64,000 nt of DNA from Bacillota bacterium (GTDB taxonomy: Bacteria; Bacillota; UBA4882; UBA8346), in the NCBI GenBank assembly GCA_023435565.1, contig JAEYRN010000033.1, forward strand, positions 5,170 to 69,169, given 5' to 3'. The notes under the pieces were generated by a model. The model ran no database searches, was not told the DNA's origin, and worked only from the letters and a program-made list of their open reading frames with translations. Shown piece by piece: positions 8,899 through 17,717 of this stretch; position 1 is the first letter of the stretch, and every line of letters begins with the position of its first letter. Both the position numbers and the translations under genes were made by a program.

Positions 8899-9383
8899 CA
8901 AAACAAAATTAATTACCTCTACATCGCCTCCTTTCATAATACGAATCCGGTAAGTGATGTAATAAAGGTTATAAAACTTTAGAGTATTGATACATTACAA
9001 ATTTATTATCATATTGTTAAGGAGAAAATCCTAGACTGATATTTCCTAGTCATATAATTATATCCTGAAGTTAATAAAACTTAAAATAATGATTTTTTCT
9101 GGACAAAATGCTTCCGATTTCTATTTTCTCCTTTTTAAAAGACTAAAAAAATTACCTATTTGAAATATTATCGCTTAATTCACTGGATTCATTGCACAAC
9201 TTGAGTTATGACACCCGCATAACAGCGATTTGACTAGCCCTATAAGGCTTACTACTTGCTATACCTAATAGTGTTCCGTCAATTTATATCATATATATCT
9301 AATATATCTAAAATATCATGTTCAGCTGTAAAATCGGTACCCGAGAACCAGCGCTATTACCCTAACGCGCTGGGGTGAAACCC
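8899..9383. other. Intergenic DNA upstream of the porin
   Basis: No gene is recognised. This presumably holds the porin promoter, but no -35/-10 pair stands out. A small hairpin (CCAGCGC / GCGCTGG, about 9351-9373) lies next to the inverted-repeat element at 9384. Confidence 0.35.
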
Positions 9384-9622
9384 TTGCCGAATTGGCTGAA
9401 CATTCAGTTATTCATTCGCTCCGTCAAAAGGGGTACAGTGCAAGGCGCGCCAGGAGCGAGGAACGGAGCCGTACTGATGTACGTTGAGTACCAAGCAGTC
9501 GTTTTTGCAAACACGGTTTAGGTTTGTAAAAACGATCTGCAAGCATCTTTGACTCAACAAATTTTACGACCAAGCAACGCAGCAATGTACTCCTTTTCAC
9601 GGAGCATCAGCCAATTCGGCAA
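9384..9622. repeat. 239-bp inverted-repeat element (MITE-like or structured RNA)
   Basis: Bounded by a perfect 16-bp terminal inverted repeat, TTGCCGAATTGGCTGA (9384-9399) and its complement (9607-9622). Inner arms also pair: GCTCCGTCAAAAGG near 9418 with its near-complement near 9590, and a central 13-bp hairpin (9500-9512 with 9522-9534, one wobble). The whole could fold into one long hairpin. It is more GC-rich than its surroundings and has no ORF. 9623-9881 beyond it holds nothing recognisable. Confidence 0.65.
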
Positions 9623-9881
9623 AACCCACTTAACCACCCCATTCTTTCAATATTAAATATTTTACATCAATACATACATCAGCGTCACCTTTTCAATTTT
9701 CCCACTCACAGAGTGTGATTTTGTTCGTTCGCTCATAATCAAAAACTATGTAGATACTTATTTAGCCACAAAGGTGTAAAACTCATATAGTTTTATATCC
9801 TAAGAACATAAAGAATTATCCATAATTAAAAATTTTTTCTTTATGACTTAAGCCTTAACAGTTAAAGAACATTAGACATAT

Positions 9882-10640
9882 CTATTTATTTCCCAACCCA
9901 TTCCGCTCCCTGACTGCAGCTTCTAATTTTGCAAAAATCAGACGATCAAATAATAAGCCCATAAATATTATAACCAACATTACCGCAATAACCCTATTCA
10001 TATCATTTAATTCTCTACCCATCATCAATAGTTGGCCTAACCCGATAGTCACATATAACAATTCTCCTGCCATTAAAGAACGCCAGGCAAAAGACCAGCC
10101 TTGTTTTAAACCGGCAATAATCAATGGAAGAGCAGCAGGAAATAGAATTGTAGTCAATAAAGTCAGGCCTCGGGCCCCCATGTTCTTACCGGCCCTAATG
10201 TAAATCGGAGGGATGTTTTTGACCCCGCTGTCCGTTGATATAGTTATTGAAAGTAAAGCCCCCATTACTACCACGAATATAATCGCTTTTTCATTTAGAC
10301 CAAACCATAGAATCGATAAAGGCAGCCAACAAATACTGGGCAGCGTTTGGAGGCCTACAACCAATGACCCTACAGTCTCATCCAGCTCTTTAACCCGTCC
10401 AATGGCAAAACCTAAGGACATTCCAAAAAGTACTGAAATACCATAACCGATAAAGATCCTTTTTAAACTAGCCAATATGCCGGTGATAAATGTAAAGTCT
10501 TTAATTCCATCAATAAAACTGAGTAATACTCCCGATGGTGAAGGCAACATATATTTAGGCCAAATCTTTAAGGCTACTAAGGATGACCAAATACACACGA
10601 GCCCTATATAAAATAATATCCTCCTACTTAGCTTGTTCAT
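9882..10640 (-). CDS. ABC transporter permease, SsuC/TauC/NrtB-like
   Basis: Inner-membrane permease of about 252 residues with roughly six hydrophobic segments. It has an EAA-type loop region (RAGKNMGARG...FPAALPLIIAGLKQGW), as in importers of nitrate, sulfonate, taurine or pyrimidine precursors. The start is the ATG at 10638-10640, with GGGAGG 8 nt upstream; the upstream in-frame ATG has none. It overlaps the end of its ATPase gene by 17 nt, so the two are coupled. No substrate-binding protein gene is next to the pair, unlike the two similar systems at 29.3-31.7 and 36.9-39.5 kb. Confidence 0.85.
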   Translation of the reverse strand: MNKLSRRILFYIGLVCIWSSLVALKIWPKYMLPSPSGVLLSFIDGIKDFTFITGILASLKRIFIGYGISVLFGMSLGFAIGRVKELDETVGSLVVGLQTLPSICWLPLSILWFGLNEKAIIFVVVMGALLSITISTDSGVKNIPPIYIRAGKNMGARGLTLLTTILFPAALPLIIAGLKQGWSFAWRSLMAGELLYVTIGLGQLLMMGRELNDMNRVIAVMLVIIFMGLLFDRLIFAKLEAAVRERNGLGNK

Positions 10641-11532
10641 GGAGAGGACCTCCCTGAATATCACCAACATCGCCAGTCTCCATGAATTCCTTGACTATTT
10701 CCAAACGAAGCTGTTTTAAATGAATATTTTCAATTGTCCTAGGATAGCTAACATTTACCTGAAACTCCCTTTTTATTTGACCCGGGCGTGGCTTCATTAC
10801 TAAAATCCTATTGCTTAATAATAAAGCTTCTTCCACGTTATGAGTAATAAATAAAATAGTAATGCCTGTTTCTTCCCGGATTTTTAATAATAAACGGTAC
10901 ATTTCTTGCCGGGTTTGAATGTCCAAAGCGGTAAAAGGCTCATCCATTAATAATAATTTTGGGTTTAGCGCCAATGCCCGCGCTAAAGCTACTCGCTGTT
11001 TCATTCCTCCCGATAACTGATGAATACAAGCCCTTTTAAATTGGCCCAGTTGGACTAAGGAAAGATATTTATCCGCTATTGCTTGGCGCCTTTCTTTGGT
11101 ATATTTACGGATTTTTAATCCGTACGCCACATTATCGGATACCGTCAACCAGGGAAATAACGAGGCTTCTTGAAAAATCAACAGCCGTTCCGTATATGTG
11201 GAAGCACCCTTTTCATATACTTGACTACCCATAACCTCACCGCAATCTGGCTTTTCCAGCCCGGCGATAATATTTAGCAAAGTGCTCTTACCACAACCGG
11301 ATGGGCCAACAAGAGAAACCAACTCCCCCGGATTAATCACTAAATTTATATCATTTATTGCCTGTACTTTACCTCCTGCTACCGGAAAAGATTTTGAAAC
11401 ATTTTTGACGGATAGGATTGGACGAAAACGGTTAACTTGATTTGCTCTATTTATAAAGGCCTCTTCATGGCCAATAATATTCGAAGGTAAATTACCAATG
11501 GTTAATTCTAATTCACTCCCATTAATAGTCAT
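10624..11532 (-). CDS. ABC transporter ATPase, SsuB/TauB/NrtD-like
   Basis: A 302-residue nucleotide-binding subunit with Walker A GPSGCGKST, Q-loop FQEASLFPWLTV, signature LSGGMKQR, Walker B LLLMDEP and switch His in FITHNVEEA. It is about 40 residues longer at the N-terminus than its relatives; this extension is of unknown role. It starts with ATG preceded by AAGAGGTG. It would energise the permease encoded by the overlapping downstream gene. The cognate binding protein is not encoded nearby, so it may share one from another locus in the genome. Confidence 0.88.
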   Translation of the reverse strand: MTINGSELELTIGNLPSNIIGHEEAFINRANQVNRFRPILSVKNVSKSFPVAGGKVQAINDINLVINPGELVSLVGPSGCGKSTLLNIIAGLEKPDCGEVMGSQVYEKGASTYTERLLIFQEASLFPWLTVSDNVAYGLKIRKYTKERRQAIADKYLSLVQLGQFKRACIHQLSGGMKQRVALARALALNPKLLLMDEPFTALDIQTRQEMYRLLLKIREETGITILFITHNVEEALLLSNRILVMKPRPGQIKREFQVNVSYPRTIENIHLKQLRLEIVKEFMETGDVGDIQGGPLHEQAK

Positions 11533-11724
11533 TCCTTACACCTCTTTGGTTATTTCTGATTGGCACATAAATTTTTTTTAATTTTAAACTCAATTTTTCA
11601 TTCCTGGTATACAGTATAATAAAACTTATTCTTTATGGAATCATGTCCAAAACTGACATTTTATCCTAATATTTGTCTGTCCGCTATTATTATTTTGGTT
11701 ATTAAATATGTCTTTTTTGCAAAG

Positions 11725-11845
11725 AACTCATCTTGCTTCTCTTACCCGTAAGAGAAGGAACAAAATCAAGACGGCCCAAATTCTTGGCTGCGGAGCATTC
11801 GGGTTACCTTCTCTTAACTTTGAAAAGAGAAGGCAAGGATGAGTT
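11725..11845. repeat. Inverted-repeat element, AACTCA family copy 1
   Basis: Ends AACTCATCTTGC (11725-11736) and GCAAGGATGAGTT (11833-11845) are inverted. Inside are a perfect 10-bp hairpin (11736-11745 / 11748-11757) and an 8-bp one (11808-11815 / 11825-11832). The core GCATTCGGGTTAC is shared with the element at 20144-20276. The flanking 11533-11724 and 11846-12040 show no gene. Confidence 0.6.
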
Positions 11846-12058
11846 TCTATCCGGAAATAACATGGATTTATTTATTCGCCTGATTAATATCTCTACAGGA
11901 ATAATCGAAAAGGTTTATCTCATGCTTCGCGCCTCTTGCCTCATGCCAATAATCATCATTTTTTATTTCCTTTCCAGCTTTACCATTAAATTTTACTGAT
12001 TTTACAGTTTAAAAACTTTGCCTTCATCCCATCCTAAGGTTAACGAGGAGGTATCATA

Positions 12059-12520
12059 ATGAACTTCAAAAAGATTCTTTTAGGCCTAGGAATGATCTTC
12101 ATAAGCGCTGCTTTTACCAGCTGCAACTGGTTTACCGACAACCAAACCCGTCCAGCCCCTGTACGGCCCCGTGTCCCCACTCCGACCCGAAATATTAGTC
12201 CGGCTCCGACCAAAGAAACTCCTGGGGCGTCCGCGTTAACTGAAAAACAATTAATGGATCGGATTAACCGGATTGAAACAGCGGCCAAAAAAGAAAATTG
12301 GTCGGTTTGTAACCGGGAGACCAATCTACTGGGGATAGATATGACCCGTTATCGTCCCTCATCGACCAATGGTAAATCCTTAAGAAATATTGCCACTTTC
12401 GATACAGCCTACGCCAAGCTTCAAGCTGACGCCAAAAGTAAAAATCGTCCCGCAGTCATTAGGGACGTTAACAAACTCAAGGATGATTTGCGTAGGATAA
12501 AAAACAATCCAAAATCATAA
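12059..12520 (+). CDS. Small putative lipoprotein of unknown function
   Basis: A 153-residue protein with a lipoprotein signal peptide ending in the lipobox FTSC, so it should be acylated and membrane-anchored outside the cytoplasm. A Pro/Thr-rich linker (about 25-60) leads to a helical, charged C-terminal half (about 62-150) of two to four helices. I do not recognise the family. SD GAGGAGGT is strong, and a good terminator follows at 12531-12561. It stands alone on the plus strand between two minus-strand operons. Confidence 0.7.
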   Translation: MNFKKILLGLGMIFISAAFTSCNWFTDNQTRPAPVRPRVPTPTRNISPAPTKETPGASALTEKQLMDRINRIETAAKKENWSVCNRETNLLGIDMTRYRPSSTNGKSLRNIATFDTAYAKLQADAKSKNRPAVIRDVNKLKDDLRRIKNNPKS

Positions 12521-12530
12521 CCTATCACAA

Positions 12531-12561
12531 AAAAGGGAGACTAAATCAAAGTCTCCCTTTT
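12531..12561 (+). terminator. Terminator of the small lipoprotein gene
   Basis: A 12-bp stem (12531-12542 with 12550-12561) with a T-rich 3' arm, 11 nt after the stop codon. Confidence 0.8.
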
Positions 12562-12588
12562 AAAAATAATGATTATATGAACGAATCG

Positions 12589-12677
12589 AACTCTCAGAAT
12601 CAGCTTACTTCCCCCTCTCTATTGAGCTCCTAAAATTAATAACTTCTTTATAGAGAGGGGGATTAAGGGGGTGAGTT
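12589..12677. repeat. Inverted-repeat element, AACTCA family (minus orientation)
   Basis: A perfect 12-bp stem, CCCCCTCTCTAT (12611-12622) with its complement (12650-12661). GTGAGTT at the right edge matches the AACTCAC end of the element at 20144. It lies just downstream of pilQ and could add a 3' hairpin to that transcript. Confidence 0.5.
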
Positions 12678-12686
12678 GAATCCTGA

Positions 12687-14570
12687 CTAAAATTTATTAT
12701 TGGCAATTTTGTCGATCGGAACCGGTAATATAATAGCTTGCCCCTTTTCGATCTTAGTGTGATCGGTAATATTATTAATCTCCATTAGTAACTCAACGGT
12801 AGTGCCATAACGTTTAGCAATCCGCCATAAAGTCTCCTTAGGCTTAATCTCATAAAAATGATTTTTGGGGATGGGAAGCATTAATTCCGCCCCTGCGTTT
12901 AAAGCATCCGATTTTAATTTATTTTCAGCTAAAATACCCTCTTTATCAATCCCATACTTTTTTGCAAGACTTGCAACCGTCTCGCCCTTTTTGACTTTAA
13001 TTTTTAACTTATTGCTTTCAACCGGTTCGGCGGAGATAGGTTTTGAAGCCGACTTGACTGGTTCCAAGGAGGTGGAATCTACGGCTTTAGGAAGTTTTGA
13101 AAGGTCGGGCAACATTTTTTCTTCAGCCGGTATTTCCTTATCGACCGGTTCCACTTGAAGCGGCGCATTTATAGTAGATTTTAGTTTTACATTTTCATTT
13201 GTAACAGCAGGTATATCTTGGGGAGCTTTTTTTGACCCTTCATTTTCAACTGAATTTAGTTTACCTGTTCCTTCCTGGACCGTTGGTGTATTGATTACTG
13301 GAACTGCCGGCGTAGGTTCAGCCTTTGCCTTAGGAACTTCAAGTTCAGATGAGGGTTTTTTCCCTACCGTATGTACATTTGAATTATCAATCTCTTCATT
13401 TTTTAAGCGGATAATTTTAGGAGTAACAAAAATTACCACTTCCGTCTGTTCTTTACCATCATTTTTTGTTCCAAAAAGCCTTCCTATTAATGGAACTTTT
13501 GATAATCCAGGTACACCAGAAGTGCCAACATTATCGGCCTCTTTATGTAAGCCCGAAAGGACGAAGGTCTCCCCTTCACGTAGCCTAACGACTGAACTTG
13601 CTTCTCTAGTTCGTATTACAGGTACATCGTCCCCTTCTCCGGTTTTTTTCCATTCAACAATATTACTGACTTCTGCTTTTACTGATACAGTAACAATATT
13701 ATTTTCATTAATCCTTGGAATAACTGTTAACTTTGTTCCTACCTCAATATAATTAACAACATATTCAATCCCTGTCGATGAACGATTAGTAGAAATAACC
13801 GGAAACTTATCTCCGATCAATATTTTTCCCTCTTGACTGTCAGTAATTGAAATATTGGGATTTGCCAACAAGCGTGCCTTATTAGTATCTTCCAACGCTC
13901 TAATCGTAGCCATGGTGGTTAATTTAAAGTTATTTGTCGAGTAAATCTTGTCAAATTCCCAATTCAACCCCAATTCCTTGCTACCGCTTTGAGTTAGCTC
14001 TTCCATACGAGCCTCAATATTCAACTGGGGCATTTCCCTATCAAGCCGGGCAACGATTTCTTCAATATTTTGGTGCTCCAAAATGCTGGCTTTGATGGTC
14101 AGTTGGTTGGTCCGGGTATCAACCCCTATTTTATCTTCGGGAATAATTATTTTTAATGCGTTTTTCATTTGCTCGGGCGAAGCATAGTTTAGATGGTAAA
14201 TTTTTGTCTCTCTACTCTCGAAATTGCTGAATGTCTTTTCGTTGCCGATAATAACGGTCCTAGTTTGGGTTATCCAACGGAAAGAATATCCATAAGTCTG
14301 CGACAATAATTCAATTGCTTCTTTAATCGATAATCCGTGTTTGAGTTTGATTGATACATCTCCCTTAACTTGAGGGTCCATTAAGATATTAATCCCGCCC
14401 AATTCGGCCAAGGAGCGAAAGACATCTCGGATATCGGCGTCAAATACTTCAAAATTGGATATAATCTCTGTCTTTACCGGTTCGGCTTGAACAGAATAGG
14501 AAATAAATAACGTAAAAAAGCTTATTATCAAAATTAATTGGGCTAGTATGAGTTTATCTTTTTTACCCAT
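12687..14570 (-). CDS. pilQ: Type IV pilus secretin PilQ with C-terminal LysM domains
   Basis: A 627-residue secretin that would form the outer-membrane pore for the pilus. A signal segment (about 1-29) is followed by an N0/STN domain (about 36-110) and an N1-type domain. The secretin core ends with the signature VPGLSKVPLIGRLFG and then TEVVIFVTPKII. After an acidic/Pro-rich linker, two LysM domains follow (about 522-567 and 572-617, with KKGETVASLAKKYGI and KPKETLWRIAKRYGT). LysM domains bind peptidoglycan; a C-terminal pair on a secretin is unusual, since proteobacterial PilQ uses N-terminal AMIN domains. It is last in the pilM-N-O-P-Q operon, overlapping pilP by 1 nt (TAATG). Confidence 0.9.
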   Translation of the reverse strand: MGKKDKLILAQLILIISFFTLFISYSVQAEPVKTEIISNFEVFDADIRDVFRSLAELGGINILMDPQVKGDVSIKLKHGLSIKEAIELLSQTYGYSFRWITQTRTVIIGNEKTFSNFESRETKIYHLNYASPEQMKNALKIIIPEDKIGVDTRTNQLTIKASILEHQNIEEIVARLDREMPQLNIEARMEELTQSGSKELGLNWEFDKIYSTNNFKLTTMATIRALEDTNKARLLANPNISITDSQEGKILIGDKFPVISTNRSSTGIEYVVNYIEVGTKLTVIPRINENNIVTVSVKAEVSNIVEWKKTGEGDDVPVIRTREASSVVRLREGETFVLSGLHKEADNVGTSGVPGLSKVPLIGRLFGTKNDGKEQTEVVIFVTPKIIRLKNEEIDNSNVHTVGKKPSSELEVPKAKAEPTPAVPVINTPTVQEGTGKLNSVENEGSKKAPQDIPAVTNENVKLKSTINAPLQVEPVDKEIPAEEKMLPDLSKLPKAVDSTSLEPVKSASKPISAEPVESNKLKIKVKKGETVASLAKKYGIDKEGILAENKLKSDALNAGAELMLPIPKNHFYEIKPKETLWRIAKRYGTTVELLMEINNITDHTKIEKGQAIILPVPIDKIANNKF

Positions 14571-15157
14571 TATTTGGCCCTCTCTTTCTTGTCCAGTTTT
14601 AAACGGCCTGTCGGAGTAAGAAATACCACTGAACTGTTATGAATCTCAGCCACACGGTATTTGGTCCCCGGTAAGATTTCACCTAGTTTCAACAAATATG
14701 ATTTATTTTGATACCTTACAATAACCACCTGGCTGCTGGATGTTCCTACAATCCCTTTTAAAACCGGTTTCTCAGAATTTTCGTCGGTTTTATTAGTTGT
14801 GGTAAAACCTTGGTCCGGCTTGATTAATTGCGGTTCATTTCTGATTAGTTGGTTTGACGGACCCATATCATTATCTTTTCTCCTCCGGGCTGCTACTATC
14901 GATGGCGGGGGTAAGAAAAGATCTCTATTTGAAGTCGGCCCTGTGCTAATCTTTGTATCCTTTGTTTCCGTTGGTTTCTCCGTAATAATACTGTTTGTCA
15001 AAGGTGCTCCAACTCCTGGTGTAGGCGTCGGAATGTTTGGCCCCGGTTGTGGTTGCATAAAAAATCTCCAATATAATACTCCCCCTAATGCAACCAATAA
15101 TATCAATAATAATCCTGGCCTAACAGCCGGTTGTTTTTCCTGGGAATTCCCGTTCAT
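14570..15157 (-). CDS. pilP: PilP/GspC-like pilus assembly protein
   Basis: A 195-residue inner-membrane protein with one TM helix (about 15-33), a Pro/Thr-rich linker and a C-terminal homology region (about 130-190: LKGIVG...YLLKLGEILPGTKYRVAEI). The last part is the small beta domain of PilP/GspC that bridges the inner-membrane PilN-PilO platform to the secretin. Most PilP proteins are lipoproteins; this one has a TM anchor like GspC. It overlaps pilO by 4 nt (ATGA) and pilQ by 1 nt. The family call is supported mainly by the domain and the operon order. Confidence 0.8.
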   Translation of the reverse strand: MNGNSQEKQPAVRPGLLLILLVALGGVLYWRFFMQPQPGPNIPTPTPGVGAPLTNSIITEKPTETKDTKISTGPTSNRDLFLPPPSIVAARRRKDNDMGPSNQLIRNEPQLIKPDQGFTTTNKTDENSEKPVLKGIVGTSSSQVVIVRYQNKSYLLKLGEILPGTKYRVAEIHNSSVVFLTPTGRLKLDKKERAK

Positions 15158-15738
15158 TGACTCACCTTCCCTTGTTCTACGGGAGCTATTAAGTCTAAAA
15201 TAAGTTGCGTATTTAGCTCATATGCCTTTCTACTTTTTGAATCAGGCTCGGAAGCGTTAATATTTAAACTTGAAACCATCATAAACCTCTTAGATTGAAG
15301 TATTGTTTCTAAAAACCTTCTAATACCGTGATATTCCCCGCTTAGTTCCACCGCCCATTGATATACTTGATAAGTTGCCAAATTTTTGAAATTTTTTATT
15401 TTATCATCCATTTTACATAGGAGAATATTAACTTTACATTTATCTGCCATCCGTTCCAGTTCTAAAACAAACGCCGCCTGTTCTTCACGGCTGGGAGCAA
15501 ATTGATGTAACCGATTAATCTCCGCAATTCCGGTTTTGCTTTGTTCTCTCAGTAACGGCAACATTGCTACTTTTTGTTTCATTTGCATAAATTCTGATTG
15601 GCGCTGATTTATTTTAATATTTAACTCATTGTCTTTAGTCAAATAGTAAACCCCACCGGCAATGATACCACCGGAAATTAGCGCTGTTACTATAATAAAA
15701 ATAATCGTTGAAACATTATTTTTTTTCGTCATATTCAA
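15154..15738 (-). CDS. pilO: Type IV pilus assembly protein PilO
   Basis: A 194-residue protein with one N-terminal TM helix (about 10-33), a coiled-coil stretch (about 38-75) and a ferredoxin-like periplasmic domain. In the family it pairs with PilN to form the alignment subcomplex between PilM and PilP. It overlaps pilN at its start and pilP at its end. The start could be the TTG at 15738 (AAGGGG 5 nt upstream) or the ATG two codons later. Sequence conservation in PilO is low, so position in the operon is important evidence. Confidence 0.82.
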   Translation of the reverse strand: MNMTKKNNVSTIIFIIVTALISGGIIAGGVYYLTKDNELNIKINQRQSEFMQMKQKVAMLPLLREQSKTGIAEINRLHQFAPSREEQAAFVLELERMADKCKVNILLCKMDDKIKNFKNLATYQVYQWAVELSGEYHGIRRFLETILQSKRFMMVSSLNINASEPDSKSRKAYELNTQLILDLIAPVEQGKVSQ

Positions 15739-16279
15739 GGGAACCCCTTCCGGTCACCATTTCCAGGTTAAACTGATAACTGATAAAATCGTCATCATCT
15801 TCCATTTTAATCTCTTTTAAGGATGTACTTTGATAAAACTCACTGATATTAATTTTGTTTAAATAATTGCCAATCATTGGAATGTTTAGTGATTGTCCGG
15901 TGACAGTAACTTTCCCGGTGTGATCGATAATTAATTCCTCCAGCCAGATATTACCCGGCATAATTGTCGCCAAACTATTAAAAATTTGAAGATGCGGTTG
16001 ATAAAAACCTCGTATTTTGTTAATCTCCTGTTGTAACTTGATTAATTGCCCCTGGGTCTGTTCTAATTTCCGCACTTCGTCCATTTGAGGTTGGAGAAAT
16101 GCGATTTGTTGTTCAATTGAAGCCAATTCTTTAATCGATTCTTGATAATGAAAGTATTCATATACTCCAAATCCGACAGAAGCCATGAATAAAACTATAC
16201 ACCCGAATAAAATAATTAAATTCAAAAATGTAACTTGTTGTCTTGGCCGAAACTCGAGCGGTAAAAGATTGATCCTCAC
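15716..16279 (-). CDS. pilN: Type IV pilus assembly protein PilN
   Basis: A 187-residue protein beginning with the hallmark motif INLLP, whose cytoplasmic peptide binds PilM. One TM helix (about 20-43), a coiled coil and a periplasmic domain follow. The start is a GTG overlapping the pilM stop by 4 nt (GTGA), with GGGAGG upstream inside pilM. It forms the inner-membrane alignment complex with PilO. Confidence 0.88.
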   Translation of the reverse strand: MRINLLPLEFRPRQQVTFLNLIILFGCIVLFMASVGFGVYEYFHYQESIKELASIEQQIAFLQPQMDEVRKLEQTQGQLIKLQQEINKIRGFYQPHLQIFNSLATIMPGNIWLEELIIDHTGKVTVTGQSLNIPMIGNYLNKINISEFYQSTSLKEIKMEDDDDFISYQFNLEMVTGRGSLEYDEKK

Positions 16280-17334
16280 TCCGGGATCACCTCCCGCATT
16301 GCCAAGCCTAAAGCCACACTATATACAGGTAACTCTACATCCAATCTTATCTTTAGTTTTTTAGGGACACTGATTTTTTGAGGAAGACTACCGCTAATAA
16401 CCGGGATTCCCAATTCCCTATTGAGAAAAGTCTCCAAATTATTTAAAAGTGAGCCGCCGCCGTTGATGATAATCCGGTTCACCTCTTCGTTTCTTTCTTG
16501 CATATGAAAATAATCAAAAGATCGACGGATCTCCAAGGTTAATTCTTTTAAACCCTCTTCCATGGCAAAATTGGCTTTTGCGTCAAGACTCTGAATCTGC
16601 AAAGAACCGCTTTCACTTAAAGCATCGATTTTATTTATTTTTATTTCTTCCGCTTCCTCAGTTGTAATCCCAATATTGGTGGCAATCGTTTTAGTAAAAC
16701 GGTTGCCGGCTAATGGAATTACTCTGGAAAAAAGAGGAATCCCATCTTTAAGAATTAATAAATCCGATGTCTCAAACCCTATATCTAAAAGAGCAACAGC
16801 GCCTTCAGTATCAGCGCTTTCCAAACCAGCCGCCCGCATCAGGCTGAAAGTCTGGACATCGATCGCCGCGATCTGAAACCCGATATCCCTAAGGGTTTCA
16901 ACATGGCTGTATATGATATCGTTCCGAGCGCAAACCATTAGAACATCCATCTCATTTTGGTCCTCAAACCGCTTTAATACTTTAAAATCCAGGGTTACTT
17001 CATCCACTGGAAAAGGAATATAACGTTCCGCCTCCCAGTGAATGGCATTGGCCACTTCACTATCTTCCATCATAGGCATTTTGATATGTCTGATAATCGC
17101 CGCCTGTCCTGCTATAGCAATTGTTACCCGTTTTGAAGAAATCTTATTTGTGGCGAATAGTTCTTTAATTGCCTTTCCGACCTGTTCCCGCTCTTTAATT
17201 TCACCAGCAATTAATGCGCCTTCGGGTAACACAATTTTTCCAAAACGTATTAGTCGAGGTTTTAATCCCCCTTGCAATTCGACAACCTTAATGGAATTAG
17301 TCCCGACATCCAAACCGATTCCGACTTTAGCCAT
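16276..17334 (-). CDS. pilM: Type IV pilus actin-like ATPase PilM
   Basis: A 352-residue cytoplasmic actin/FtsA-like protein. The first phosphate motif is IGLDVGTNSIKVVEL, the second is VALLDIGFETSDLLIL and the adenosine-side motif is IIINGGGSLLNNL. It binds the N-terminal INLLP peptide of PilN and links the assembly platform to the cytoplasm. It is the first gene of the pilM-N-O-P-Q operon, with GAGGAG 10 nt upstream of the ATG. A short inverted repeat (17360-17390) sits just upstream in the probable leader or promoter. Confidence 0.92.
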   Translation of the reverse strand: MAKVGIGLDVGTNSIKVVELQGGLKPRLIRFGKIVLPEGALIAGEIKEREQVGKAIKELFATNKISSKRVTIAIAGQAAIIRHIKMPMMEDSEVANAIHWEAERYIPFPVDEVTLDFKVLKRFEDQNEMDVLMVCARNDIIYSHVETLRDIGFQIAAIDVQTFSLMRAAGLESADTEGAVALLDIGFETSDLLILKDGIPLFSRVIPLAGNRFTKTIATNIGITTEEAEEIKINKIDALSESGSLQIQSLDAKANFAMEEGLKELTLEIRRSFDYFHMQERNEEVNRIIINGGGSLLNNLETFLNRELGIPVISGSLPQKISVPKKLKIRLDVELPVYSVALGLAMREVIPE

Positions 17335-17359
17335 TAACTATTTACTCCTCATTCCGCTT

Positions 17360-17390
17360 TTGCCGACTATTCACATAATATAATCGGCAA
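17360..17390. promoter_or_regulatory. Inverted repeat upstream of pilM
   Basis: TTGCCGA (17360-17366) and TCGGCAA (17384-17390) form a 7-bp dyad 26 nt upstream of pilM. It could be an operator or a leader hairpin. No convincing -35/-10 pair was found around it. Confidence 0.4.
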
Positions 17391-17717
17391 CAAACAGCTA
17401 TAAATCAAGACTTTTTTTAGTAAAACACTTTTTTTACTTATTTGTCCAGCTAAAATATGGGTTCCCCTGTATTGCTAGGAAAGGGGAGAATTGATTTTTG
17501 TTTTTATGAATATCTGTTGTAATTATAGACCCAAAAGTAGTGTAATTAAGCAACCGGATCGTAAACGACCCGGTTACAAGATGGAAGCTTTCAGACTAAT
17601 CTTGGGCATTATTCCATCACATTTTTTATGACCCTTCAGGGTCCTTCCACCTCGTAGCCGGAGGTCTTTAGCCTCCGGTTGACAATCATTACGTAAAAAT
17701 ATCGATCCTTTTCTATA
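17391..17717. repeat. Intergenic region with short palindromic repeats
   Basis: The region between the two pilus operons has no gene. It holds three hairpins: AACCGG-TCG / CGA-CCGGTT (about 17552-17575), GACCC / GGGTC (17630-17643) and AGCCGGAGG / CCTCCGGTT (17656-17680). The last two follow pilD and may help end its transcript. Confidence 0.5.

Noticed and set aside
11733..11999. Plus-strand open frame of 88 codons
   Set aside because: It runs through the repeat element at 11725-11845, has no SD and reads like no protein.
12865..13752. Long plus-strand frames opposite pilQ
   Set aside because: They are shadows of the secretin gene without SDs; all domain evidence is on the minus strand.
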